In this document: one piece after another, positions 1-8,454 of the stretch
Layout: each line of letters begins with the position of its first letter
Position numbering within the stretch: position 1 is the first letter of the stretch
Source of the DNA: UBA5359 sp002410925 [NCBI: bacterium UBP13_UBA5359]
Lineage (GTDB): Bacteria; UBP13; UBA5359
Length of the DNA: 64,000 bases
Reading direction: 5' to 3'
NCBI GenBank assembly: GCA_002410925.1
Contig: DHPR01000013.1
Coordinates: 62,001 to 126,000, forward strand
Notes under the pieces: model-generated
Told to the model about the DNA's origin: nothing
Seen by the model: the letters and a program-made list of their open reading frames with translations, nothing else
The model's database searches: none
Translations under genes and position numbers: made by a program

Positions 1-752
1 TTGCCGATAGAGCCGATTATCTGGCCATAAAGGAGCATCTCTATCCGGAAGCAGCCTTCGACGCTGCCGGCATAGAAGTCCGGGCTGCTGAGCAATGTAC
101 AGGCAAAACGATTCTCTGGATCACGTTGGAGGGCTTCTTCTGGTGGCCCAGAAGGTTGTTCGGCATAGAGCCCCATATGTATGCCTTCTATGACCAGCCG
201 GAATTGATGAAAGAGATCAATGAAGATCTGCTGGAGTTTTACTTCAAAGTCCTGGAAGAGTTCTGTGCCGTCTGCATCCCTGATTTCATGACCTTTGCCG
301 AGGATATGACCTATAACCATGGCCCCATGCTTTCAGAGAGCCTCTTTGATGAATTCATAGCCCCCTATTATGCCCGCATAGTGCCCGTGCTCAAAGATCA
401 CGGCATCCTTCCCTTCATCGATAGCGATGGTGATATAAGGGAGATAGTGCCGTGGTTTGAGAAATTGGGAACGGACGGCTTTCTGCCGCTGGAACGGCAG
501 GCAGGGGTCGATATAGCGGAATTGCGTCGCGATCATCCGCAGCTGCGAATGATCGGCGGATTCGATAAGAGGGTGATGCATCTGGGTGAAGAGCATATGC
601 GAATGGAGTTCGAACGGTTGCTGCCGGTGATGCGTCAGGGCGGTTATATACCCTCCGTAGATCACCAGACACCCCCGGAGGTATCGCTGAATCAGTATCG
701 CCTTTATCTGCGCCTGCTGGAGGAGTATAGTATCAAAGCGGTCAAGCCATAA
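1..752 (+). CDS. Uroporphyrinogen decarboxylase (URO-D)-like protein, 5' truncated
   Basis: The frame is open from the first bases of the window to the stop at 750-752, so the N-terminus lies upstream; a TTG at 126 is internal and not the start. The visible 250 residues look like the C-terminal part of the URO-D/MtaA-CmuA methyltransferase fold: an FWWPRRLFG segment, a conserved FAEDMTYNHGPMLS stretch, then IDSDGDIREIVPWF and a late GGFDKR motif. In this superfamily such proteins either decarboxylate uroporphyrinogen or move methyl groups to corrinoid or thiol carriers. The divergent versions found beside glycosidase genes have no established substrate. It lies 98 bp ahead of a GH106-like gene on the same strand and may share its transcript. 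Heme synthesis is unlikely from the context, but this is inference. Confidence 0.75.
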   Translation, partial: ADRADYLAIKEHLYPEAAFDAAGIEVRAAEQCTGKTILWITLEGFFWWPRRLFGIEPHMYAFYDQPELMKEINEDLLEFYFKVLEEFCAVCIPDFMTFAEDMTYNHGPMLSESLFDEFIAPYYARIVPVLKDHGILPFIDSDGDIREIVPWFEKLGTDGFLPLERQAGVDIAELRRDHPQLRMIGGFDKRVMHLGEEHMRMEFERLLPVMRQGGYIPSVDHQTPPEVSLNQYRLYLRLLEEYSIKAVKP

Positions 753-850
753 AAGAGAATGACGAAAAGTATGCTTTCTTCTATGAATCTATGTTGTGAA
801 GTTATAAATATGGTAATCCTTTGAGGATAGATTATATGGAGGAACTATTG

Positions 851-3826
851 ATGAGTATGAGCAAATTGCAAAACCCTGCTCCGCTGTCGCGGCCGGCACC
901 GTTCTGGAGTTGGAACGATAAACTGGATGAGGCCGAACTGCGCCGTCAGATACGGGAAATGGCGGCCAAGGGCTGGGGATCGTACTTCATGCATTCCCGT
1001 GTGGGATTGGTGACCCGGTATCTTTCAAACGAGTGGATGGCGCTGGTGAGCGCCTGCATCGATGAGGCCGAGAAAACGGGAACCTATGCCTGGCTCTATG
1101 ACGAAGACAAATGGCCCTCCGGCTTTGCCGGGGGAGCGGTGCCGGAGAGAGACGAGGCTTACCGGGGCAGAGCTTTGGTGCTGCTGAAAGAAGGCCGGCT
1201 TACCGAGAACGATATGCCGCTGGAAAGAATTACATATGGCGGAAATGATTATGAGATCTGTCTTAGGGCAGATTCCCTGGGAAATCTCTGGTTCAATGGC
1301 GCCTGCTATGTTGATCTGATGAACCCTGAGGCGGTAAGGCATTTCCTTGAATCTACGCATGAGAGGTATAAGGCCGCCTGTGGAGAGCATTTCGGCCGCA
1401 CCATTCCGGGAATATTCACCGATGAGCCATGCTACCTATGGCCAAAGCAAGCTCCGGCCGTCCCCTGGTCGGATTACCTGCCGGATTTCTTTCAGAAGAT
1501 GAAGGGTTATGATATCAGCCGGCATCTGGCTTCCCTCTTCTTCGAAACCGGTAATTACAAAAAGGTACGCTTTGACTTCTACGATGCCGCTACCGAGCTT
1601 TTCAAAGAGAGCTTCACCCGGCAGTATTATGAGTGGTGCCGGAAGAATAATCTTATTATGACCGGACATTTCATGTGCGAGGATACTCTCTGGGCTCAGA
1701 CCCAGTGGTCCGGAGATGTCATGAGCCATTATGAATATATGACCTGGCCGGGAATAGATAAGCTGGGACGCAATTTAGAGCAGGTCGTCACTGTCAAACA
1801 GGTATCCTCCGTTGTCGATCAATTAAAGAAAGAGCGTGCTTTCAGCGAAGCTTTCGGCTGTATGGGAGGCCAATGCAGCTTCTTCCATCGCAAATGGATT
1901 GGAGATTGGCAGGCAGCTTTAGGCATCAGCTTTGTCAACCACCATCTCTCACTTTACTCCATGCGGGGAGAGAGAAAGCGCGATTATCCGGCTAACCTTT
2001 TCTATCAGCAGCCCTGGTGGGCAGATGAAAGAGAGTTTGCCGATTATCAGGGGCGGCTATGCGCCTTTGCCGCCGAGGGCGAGCGGTTAACAGATATTCT
2101 GGTGCTGCAGCCCCTCTCCAGCGTCTGGAGCGAATACTCGCCCTTGCATACAATAAATCAGTTTGCTGCCGAAGAGATATATGACAGGCCATTTGCCGCC
2201 GTCTCGCGTCGCTTGCTGGAAGAGAAGCTGGATTTTCATTATGGCAACGAGAACTTGATGATGACATATGGAGCGGTTGAAAATGATATCCTTAATGTAG
2301 GTGCCTGTTCCTACAGCTGCATTCTGGTGCCGCCAGCTCTGAATATCAAAAGGCAGACGCTGGCACTGCTGCAAGCCTACTCCGCTGCCGGAGGGAAGTT
2401 GCTCTTCTGCGGTACGCTCCCTGTGTTGGTGGATGGCGAAGAGAAGGAGACCCATTTTCCCGGAGCTATAGTTGCCGCCACGCTGGAAGAGGCCATATCA
2501 CATATCTCTGCTCTCTTTCCCGATAGAATAAAGGTGATCGATAAATTGACCGGAGAGAATACCCCTTCTGTTTACCTTCACAGCCGCCGGGTGGGAAACA
2601 CCCTGCGACATCTTCTGGTCAACACCGATGAGAAGCGAGAGATAGAGGCTCAGGTAGAAGTGCCCGGCTCCAGCCGGAGCGCTCTGGCAGCGTTTGATCT
2701 TTGCACCGGCGATCTTTACCGACTTCCGGCGGATAACGATACCATCAGCGTTACCCTCTATCCTGCCGCCAGCCTGCTGCTTATCAGTGGAGAGGAGGCC
2801 GAAGAAGCCGCTAGAGATCTGCCCGTATTTCTTGGCAGCGGAGCCGCCTTCCTTGATCTCAGCCATATGGCGCCACAGATTGTGATAGAAGATTTCGCTT
2901 GCGAGTTGCTCGAAGAGAACCTTCTGCTGCTCGATGATTTCGCTTTGGAAATGAACGGTAAGAAGGTTTATGAAGGACCCGTTTGCGGCGCCTGGCATAA
3001 ATATTTTTATACGGCCCCCGACGGCACCCCCTTCAAAGCTACTTATGAATGTTCTTCAGAGAGTGCTGTTGGCGGCTGCTTTGCCGTTATCGAAATGGCA
3101 GAGAATCTGGAGTCAATAACCTTCAATGGTCTGCCGGTGCATTCCCTGAAGACCCCCGGCCAGTCCGGAGCCTTCGATCCGCAGCAAAGCTGGAAGGATG
3201 TGAACTTTACCAGAGTGCCCCTGCCGCCGCTGCAGAAAGGCATCAACACTCTTGTTATTAAGGGGAAGGTCGTCAATAACATTACCGGATCGGGCTGCCA
3301 TAGCCGAGTAGAGGATTGGCAGGAGCATCAGCCCACTGAAGCCGAGGAGGTTTATCTGTGCGGTATCTTCTCTCTGAAGCGCATATCCGGAGGACGGCAT
3401 ACCATTGCCCCATTCAAGCAACCATCCGGTCGTAACCTGACAGAAGAGGGCTTTCCCTTTTATAGTGGACGAATAAGGCTGCAGGCGACATTTGCTATGG
3501 AGAAAGAAGCACAGGAGAGAGTTTTTCTACAGATGAATGATGTCAGCGCCGCCTGTGTCAGAGTTAGAGTCAACGGGCAGGAATGCGGCACTCTGCGCTG
3601 GGAACCCTTTCTCCTGGATATATCTACTGCCGTAAAGTCTGGAGAGAATACTTTGGAGATAGAGGCCGCCACCACTTTGGTTAATGCCTTCGGTCCTAAC
3701 AGACGAGCCAAAATCAAAGAAGAAGCCTATGTGAGTTCGCACTCCTTCTGCGATATGGCCCGTTTCAAAGAAGGCTATGAACTCTTTGCTTTCGGCATAG
3801 AAAGCGCAAAGATCATGATCATGTGA
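851..3826 (+). CDS. GH106-like (alpha-L-rhamnosidase-type) glycoside hydrolase
   Basis: The 991-residue product opens with the pattern PAPFWSWNDKLDEAEL, then a GWGSYFMHSRVGLVTRYLS segment and an IPGIFTDEP motif near residue 190. This is the layout of the GH106 alpha-L-rhamnosidase clan: a TIM-barrel catalytic part, a flavodoxin-like middle (VLVPPALNIKRQTL) and C-terminal galactose-binding-like beta-sandwiches ending in an NTLEIEAATTLVN stretch. I chose ATG 851 because GGAGGA at 838-843 gives proper spacing; the longer TTG start at 821 has no ribosome binding site. No signal peptide is visible, so it probably acts on imported oligosaccharides, or is exported by an unrecognised route. A paralogue of the same length lies at 8455. 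The family call is by pattern; the substrate is unknown. Confidence 0.75.
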   Translation: MSMSKLQNPAPLSRPAPFWSWNDKLDEAELRRQIREMAAKGWGSYFMHSRVGLVTRYLSNEWMALVSACIDEAEKTGTYAWLYDEDKWPSGFAGGAVPERDEAYRGRALVLLKEGRLTENDMPLERITYGGNDYEICLRADSLGNLWFNGACYVDLMNPEAVRHFLESTHERYKAACGEHFGRTIPGIFTDEPCYLWPKQAPAVPWSDYLPDFFQKMKGYDISRHLASLFFETGNYKKVRFDFYDAATELFKESFTRQYYEWCRKNNLIMTGHFMCEDTLWAQTQWSGDVMSHYEYMTWPGIDKLGRNLEQVVTVKQVSSVVDQLKKERAFSEAFGCMGGQCSFFHRKWIGDWQAALGISFVNHHLSLYSMRGERKRDYPANLFYQQPWWADEREFADYQGRLCAFAAEGERLTDILVLQPLSSVWSEYSPLHTINQFAAEEIYDRPFAAVSRRLLEEKLDFHYGNENLMMTYGAVENDILNVGACSYSCILVPPALNIKRQTLALLQAYSAAGGKLLFCGTLPVLVDGEEKETHFPGAIVAATLEEAISHISALFPDRIKVIDKLTGENTPSVYLHSRRVGNTLRHLLVNTDEKREIEAQVEVPGSSRSALAAFDLCTGDLYRLPADNDTISVTLYPAASLLLISGEEAEEAARDLPVFLGSGAAFLDLSHMAPQIVIEDFACELLEENLLLLDDFALEMNGKKVYEGPVCGAWHKYFYTAPDGTPFKATYECSSESAVGGCFAVIEMAENLESITFNGLPVHSLKTPGQSGAFDPQQSWKDVNFTRVPLPPLQKGINTLVIKGKVVNNITGSGCHSRVEDWQEHQPTEAEEVYLCGIFSLKRISGGRHTIAPFKQPSGRNLTEEGFPFYSGRIRLQATFAMEKEAQERVFLQMNDVSAACVRVRVNGQECGTLRWEPFLLDISTAVKSGENTLEIEAATTLVNAFGPNRRAKIKEEAYVSSHSFCDMARFKEGYELFAFGIESAKIMIM

Positions 3827-3832
3827 TCTCAT

Positions 3833-3875
3833 GGGGTCAGGAGTTTACAATTAACCTCACCCCTTCTGACCCCCC
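3833..3875 (+). repeat. Short palindromic copy of dispersed repeat R1
   Basis: This copy starts seven bases after the stop of the GH106-like gene. Left end GGGGTCAGGAGTTTAC and right end TTCTGACCCC form an imperfect hairpin around a short loop. The same left end occurs at 13484, 21012, 25151 and 35058 and, inverted, at 55102. Here the body has been lost and only the two ends are fused. It marks the left edge of cassette A and may also act as a transcription stop, although no T-run follows it. Confidence 0.7.
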
Positions 3876-3904
3876 TCTCGTGACCTCCTCCGTCATTTTT
3901 TTGC

Positions 3905-3933
3905 TTGACACTTTAACAGTTAAAAGGTAAAAT
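3905..3933 (+). promoter_or_regulatory. Promoter with internal palindromic operator, ahead of truncated lacI copy
   Basis: TTGACA at 3905-3910, a 17-base spacer and TAAAAT at 3928-3933 make a strong sigma70-type promoter. The spacer contains the perfect 13-bp palindrome TTTAACAGTTAAA at 3912-3924. The intact lacI gene at 11562 has the same arrangement at 11487-11515, differing at the central base, so the palindrome is a good candidate for an autoregulatory operator. Since the downstream regulator copy is truncated, this promoter may now drive the secreted protein gene at 4289. Confidence 0.7.
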
Positions 3934-3980
3934 GATAAATAATAGAGTAACAAGTTTCGTAAACGTTGGTAACTTCGCAT

Positions 3981-4277
3981 ATGCGATCAAGAAGTGCTGA
4001 AAAGATTTCGATATCGTATGTGGCCAGGCTGGCCATTATCAGCAAGGTCACTCTATCGAAGACGCTTAACGGCAAGCCGGCTCTTTTCGAGGATACGAGG
4101 ACGAAAATCCGCCGTAACGGATATAGTCTTTATACCCGCATACAGAAGCTTGCCAAAGAGAAGCGAACCGGATCTACCCGCAGCATAGCATTTGTACTGG
4201 TGAACGCGGTTGTACCTTTGAAAGCTTGGGTTGCGCTCGAAGCAATATTCATGCGTTGTCGCGATATTGCGGCATAA
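3981..4277 (+). pseudogene. Truncated LacI-family regulator copy (DNA-binding domain only)
   Basis: The translation from ATG 3981 aligns with the first ~80 residues of the intact LacI regulator at 11562: shared VARLA, a diverged SKVTLSKTLNGKP recognition region, then RTGSTRSIAFVLV. Five codons of the hinge-proximal helix are deleted in frame, and similarity stops abruptly after VLV, followed by about 25 unrelated residues and a stop at 4275-4277. The ligand-binding domain is gone. Upstream promoter sequence is also conserved, so the duplication covered at least 3905-4206. The stop codon overlaps the AAGGAGG site of the next gene. It could still bind DNA as a short headpiece, but several recognition-helix substitutions suggest decay. 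Confidence 0.85.
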
Positions 4278-4288
4278 GGAGGAAGAGA

Positions 4289-7200
4289 ATGTTCTATTCA
4301 AGAGTTACCGGAGTTACCGGAAAAGCAAGTTGCCTGCCTATTGTTGTGGTGAGAGCCTTTCTCGCTATTTTAGCTGTAATTATGGTAAGTATTTTTAGCG
4401 GACCGGCAAATGCCGATTTGCCTGAAACGCTGCTGCACTTCACTTCCCCTGATGCCGATAAGGGAAAGGATTACAAGGTTGTTAGAAAGGTGGTCATTGA
4501 CAGCGGCCTACCTTCTGATGAAGGAACTGTCGAAATGTGGGTCTGTCCATGGGGCTGGGAATCCGGTGAAGGGAAGTGGCATTTCTTCCTTGAGGCAGGC
4601 AATAACACGGGCCCCGCATTGCCGCGAGTGCTCCTTTACAAGTTTCCTGATGACAATTTGCGGCTTCTATGGCAGCAAAGCGCCACGGAAAAGAAAGCCA
4701 TCGATATCCTGAAAAAGGTTGAATTCGAGGCCGACAAGTGGCATCATTTGGCCTTTACCTGGAAGCAGGGAAGCGGGAAATGCGATCTCTCTCTCTATTT
4801 TGATGGCAAATTGCTGGGGCGACGCACAGGCGCTTTCGAATTGGATATGAAGGCTTTTTCGGGTGTATTGCACCTGGGCGACGCCAAGGGCTGGAACCCT
4901 GCAAGCGATCACGGCACTGCAATTAAAGACCTGCTGGTTCTGGATAAGGCTCTCTCCGCTGAGCAGATTGTGGCCGAAGCAAAAAAAGCTGATGTAGCTC
5001 GCGGTTTTTCTTCTATCGAGGGAATTCCGGGAGTGAAGAACGGCTTTTCCGCGCTCTGTTACGGAGCAACGCAGTATTGCTGGCAGGTTGATTATTTCGA
5101 TGACAGGGGTAATAAAATAGGTAATGAATCTTTCACCTTCCGGTCCTGCAACAAGGCTGCTTCATCGCTGCCGACAGCATTTGATTTTACGCCTCCTCCG
5201 TATACCGTAAAAACGCTCTTCAGCCTTGAAAGCGAAGCTGAAGAAGGCTCTGTCGGATTTGCAAACGCAGTGGTCAAACCCGGAACGTTTGTGCGCAAAA
5301 TGCCGCAGCATTACTGGAAAGGCTGTTGGATATGGGATGATGCTCCCGTTATGGCCGATGTTCACCTATATTTGCGGCATACTTTTACCATTGACGATCC
5401 CGCCGTCGTTGAGGAGGCGCGTTTTCAATGGCTGACCGATGAATTTTCAGAAATTTTTCTTAACGGCAAATATATAGGCAGGGTAACATCCTGGGCCAGA
5501 CCGACGCTAAGCGAAGACGTCAAACGATATTTGAGAAAAGGTACGAATATCATTGCCGTCAAAGCTTATAATCAAGCGGGTGCGGCAGCCTTTCTGTGTG
5601 AATTGACGATCAACTACAGCGACCGCAGCGATTACATCTGCAGCAATACCGATTGGAAGGTATCTTCCACTGCGCCTGATGGGTGGGACCTGCCCGGTTT
5701 TGATGATACTTCCTGGCAGCAGGCCACCTGCAAGGTAATTATCCCTCGCAATCCTTATGGGCTTGTGCCTTACACTTACTTTGGCCGCAAGCAGAAGGCG
5801 GAGATAATTCCCCTGACCGCTTCATTGCGTGTGCAAGGCGAAGGGAAGCAGAAAATTGCAATTACAATAAAGAGCGAAGGCAATTTTGCCGATGAAGAGG
5901 CGACGGTTTCGCTGCACAGAGGCAATTATATGGTAGCCTCAAAGAGGTCTTTCTTTAAGCAACATCAGCCTGGTCTTTTCTGCCTGTCAACCGTATTCGA
6001 TTTTCCGTCCGATGCTGATAAGGGAATATATATCATAAAGGTCGGCAGCCCGGTACTGCAGCTCACGAGCGGCAATGTCGCCGGTACAATAGAATACAGT
6101 CCTTCATCCGCCGGCAGCAAGAGAACAGTGGCCGTCATAAAGCCTGTAGACGGCATACCGCGTCTGTTGATCAACGGCAAGCCAATCCCTTTCGTAACTT
6201 ATCGCCTGGGCACTGACCACCGTAGCGATCATACGGCTTACTTGAATGATTTTTATGATGCCGGAGTCAAGATCATCGAACTCGATATCCCGCTTTACCG
6301 TGTCTGGAAATCCCAGGATAAGATAGATCTCGATATGGTCGATTCCATACTGGATGAAGTGCTCTTTGCTGCTCCGAAAACACAGCTGATAATTTCATTC
6401 AGCATTTATGCTCCTGAGTGGTGGAAGCGCTTGCATAAAGATGAGATGACCGCCTTCGAGGATGGTGTGTGGCCGCAGGTTTCCTATGCTTCCAGGCTTT
6501 TTCTCAATGACTCCGAGCGTGCGCTTGGAAGCATAATAAAGCATATCGAAAACAGAAGATGCGCAAACAAGATTATTGGTTACTATCTTGCCGGCGGCGA
6601 AGATGGCCAATGGATGCTATGGGTAGAGGGCGGCAGCGGAGCCATGGTAACTCGCGATAAAAAAAGGCTTAGCGATTATAGTAAACCGATGCGGGAATAC
6701 TTTCACAGCTGGCTGCAGCGCAAATACGGCTATATCGGCAACCTTAACCGTGCCTGGGGAACTAACATTGCGGATTTCCGGTCTGTTCCGCTTCCCGAAG
6801 CGAGCATTCGTAAATCTGTTGACGGCGGGTTCTTCTATGACCCTCAAAAGCAGATGAATGTAATAGATTTCCAGCAGGCGCTCTCCGATTCCGTTACGGA
6901 TGCTATTCTTCGTTACAGCGGTCTGATAAAACAATTGACCGGGAATAGAAAGACGGTTGGCGCCTACTACGGCAAGATATTTACTATTGGAGGGCATAAC
7001 GAATGGGCTGAATTCGGCTTCGGCCGTCTTGTGCATTCAAAAGAGATAGATTATTTCTCTGGCCCGTCATATTTCCAACGTCAGCCGGGTAGTCCTCACT
7101 CGTCCAGCGCACCGCTGGCAGCCATAGCGCTTCACGGTAAGATGTATGTCGATGAGGCCGATCTTCGCACCTATGCGGGAGGAGCCGGAAGCTGGGCATA

Positions 7201-8209
7201 TACTGGCAACCCTTGGGATACAGTTAACACTATCAGGAAGATGTTCGCTCTGAATGCAGTGGAGAACCAGGCGATCCGCTGGTTTGATATTCATCCCGGT
7301 GAATTTGCAGATCCGGCTATTATGCGCGCCGTAACCGATATGAGCCGAATCGCGGCTAAGGCCGTTACATGGCCGGCTAAAAGTGCCGAGGTTGCGGTTA
7401 TTGTAAGTGAGCAGAGCATGACCTGTACCAGCATGGAAGCCAACGATTATATGGGGCGTGCAGTCAGAAATCAGTGGGGAGGCATATTCTACAGGATTGG
7501 TGCTCCGGTGGATTTCTACATGCTTGACGATTTGCGGCATTCCGATTTTCCAGCATATAAGATGTATATCTTTCTGAACGCCTGGTCTATAGATGCCGGC
7601 TTGAAGAGCACCCTTAAACGTTTACAGAAGAATGGATCCGTCTTTGTCTGGTTTCACGCTCCGGGCATTATCACCGATGGAGAGCTGAACGTCGACAACG
7701 TTGGAGATCTAACCGGCATCAGGATCAAACGCCTTACCGATACCGCTGCCATGGTGCAGTATAGCCCGCAGAGCGATATTCCATTTCTATCACAAATCAA
7801 GCCGATGGTTTCCGGCCTGTCCGGTATTAATACCCTCTATTATCCTGAGGGAGGCGAGTCTATAACCTTTGGGAGTCTTGGCAGTTATCCGTCCGGCGCT
7901 TTCAGAGATCTCGGTACCTGGAAATCGATCTACTTCAGCGCTCCCGCAATGACACCGGAGTTGTTCAGGAAGATCGCCAGGTATGCCGGCTGCCACATAT
8001 ATAGTCAAAACAGTCATGACATGATCTATGCGGGCAGCGGTATGATAGGCATTCACACCGCTGTCAAAGGCCTGAAAAAGATCGATTTGCCGGCAGAGTA
8101 TATTCTCAAAGATCTTATATCCGGCGAAATAATCAACGGCAAAAAGAGCAATAGCATAGAGCTTCTCATGGATGCCGGTGAGACCAGGCTCTTTGAATTG
8201 GTCCCCTGA
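4289..8209 (+). CDS. Secreted multidomain glycosidase: LamG-like, beta-sandwich and GH42-like barrel
   Basis: ATG 4289 follows AAGGAGG (4276-4282) by six bases. The 1306-residue product has an N-terminal signal segment (hydrophobic core around residues 17-34, then SGPANA). Next come a concanavalin/LamG-type domain (about 40-215, with WHHLAFTWKQGSGKCDLSLY), a GH2-type sugar-binding sandwich (about 340-460, FLNGKYIGRVTSW), and a TIM barrel (about 620-980) resembling GH42/GH35 beta-galactosidases. E771 in GGEDGQW and E956 in YVDEADLR are candidate acid and nucleophile. A flavodoxin-like domain follows, like the GH42 trimerisation domain (AEVAVIVSEQSM). It is probably exported and acts on glycans at the surface. 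The domain order is unusual, and the exact family and substrate are not recognised. Confidence 0.7.
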   Translation: MFYSRVTGVTGKASCLPIVVVRAFLAILAVIMVSIFSGPANADLPETLLHFTSPDADKGKDYKVVRKVVIDSGLPSDEGTVEMWVCPWGWESGEGKWHFFLEAGNNTGPALPRVLLYKFPDDNLRLLWQQSATEKKAIDILKKVEFEADKWHHLAFTWKQGSGKCDLSLYFDGKLLGRRTGAFELDMKAFSGVLHLGDAKGWNPASDHGTAIKDLLVLDKALSAEQIVAEAKKADVARGFSSIEGIPGVKNGFSALCYGATQYCWQVDYFDDRGNKIGNESFTFRSCNKAASSLPTAFDFTPPPYTVKTLFSLESEAEEGSVGFANAVVKPGTFVRKMPQHYWKGCWIWDDAPVMADVHLYLRHTFTIDDPAVVEEARFQWLTDEFSEIFLNGKYIGRVTSWARPTLSEDVKRYLRKGTNIIAVKAYNQAGAAAFLCELTINYSDRSDYICSNTDWKVSSTAPDGWDLPGFDDTSWQQATCKVIIPRNPYGLVPYTYFGRKQKAEIIPLTASLRVQGEGKQKIAITIKSEGNFADEEATVSLHRGNYMVASKRSFFKQHQPGLFCLSTVFDFPSDADKGIYIIKVGSPVLQLTSGNVAGTIEYSPSSAGSKRTVAVIKPVDGIPRLLINGKPIPFVTYRLGTDHRSDHTAYLNDFYDAGVKIIELDIPLYRVWKSQDKIDLDMVDSILDEVLFAAPKTQLIISFSIYAPEWWKRLHKDEMTAFEDGVWPQVSYASRLFLNDSERALGSIIKHIENRRCANKIIGYYLAGGEDGQWMLWVEGGSGAMVTRDKKRLSDYSKPMREYFHSWLQRKYGYIGNLNRAWGTNIADFRSVPLPEASIRKSVDGGFFYDPQKQMNVIDFQQALSDSVTDAILRYSGLIKQLTGNRKTVGAYYGKIFTIGGHNEWAEFGFGRLVHSKEIDYFSGPSYFQRQPGSPHSSSAPLAAIALHGKMYVDEADLRTYAGGAGSWAYTGNPWDTVNTIRKMFALNAVENQAIRWFDIHPGEFADPAIMRAVTDMSRIAAKAVTWPAKSAEVAVIVSEQSMTCTSMEANDYMGRAVRNQWGGIFYRIGAPVDFYMLDDLRHSDFPAYKMYIFLNAWSIDAGLKSTLKRLQKNGSVFVWFHAPGIITDGELNVDNVGDLTGIRIKRLTDTAAMVQYSPQSDIPFLSQIKPMVSGLSGINTLYYPEGGESITFGSLGSYPSGAFRDLGTWKSIYFSAPAMTPELFRKIARYAGCHIYSQNSHDMIYAGSGMIGIHTAVKGLKKIDLPAEYILKDLISGEIINGKKSNSIELLMDAGETRLFELVP

Positions 8210-8454
8210 AGGATCTTTACTTTATCGTCTGCTGCGGCACTCCGGCCAGCCTACGATAAGAGCTGGCCGAGCGGGAGGATATCGAGCCGCTGCATACGTA
8301 ATCAAGCATAGCCTTGCTATCGGCCTTTGCCATCCTCTCTCTTCGGCTGCAAAGGAACCGAAGGCGGCAGAGTGGAACTGCGTAATTCGGCAGGAAGAGC
8401 AGAACGCAAAACAATGAGCAGCATCGCATGCAATGCAAGAATGAGGGAGTTAAG

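Noticed and set aside
821-850. Longer TTG start for the first GH106-like gene
   Set aside because: There is no ribosome binding site before it, whereas ATG 851 has GGAGGA at 838-843.
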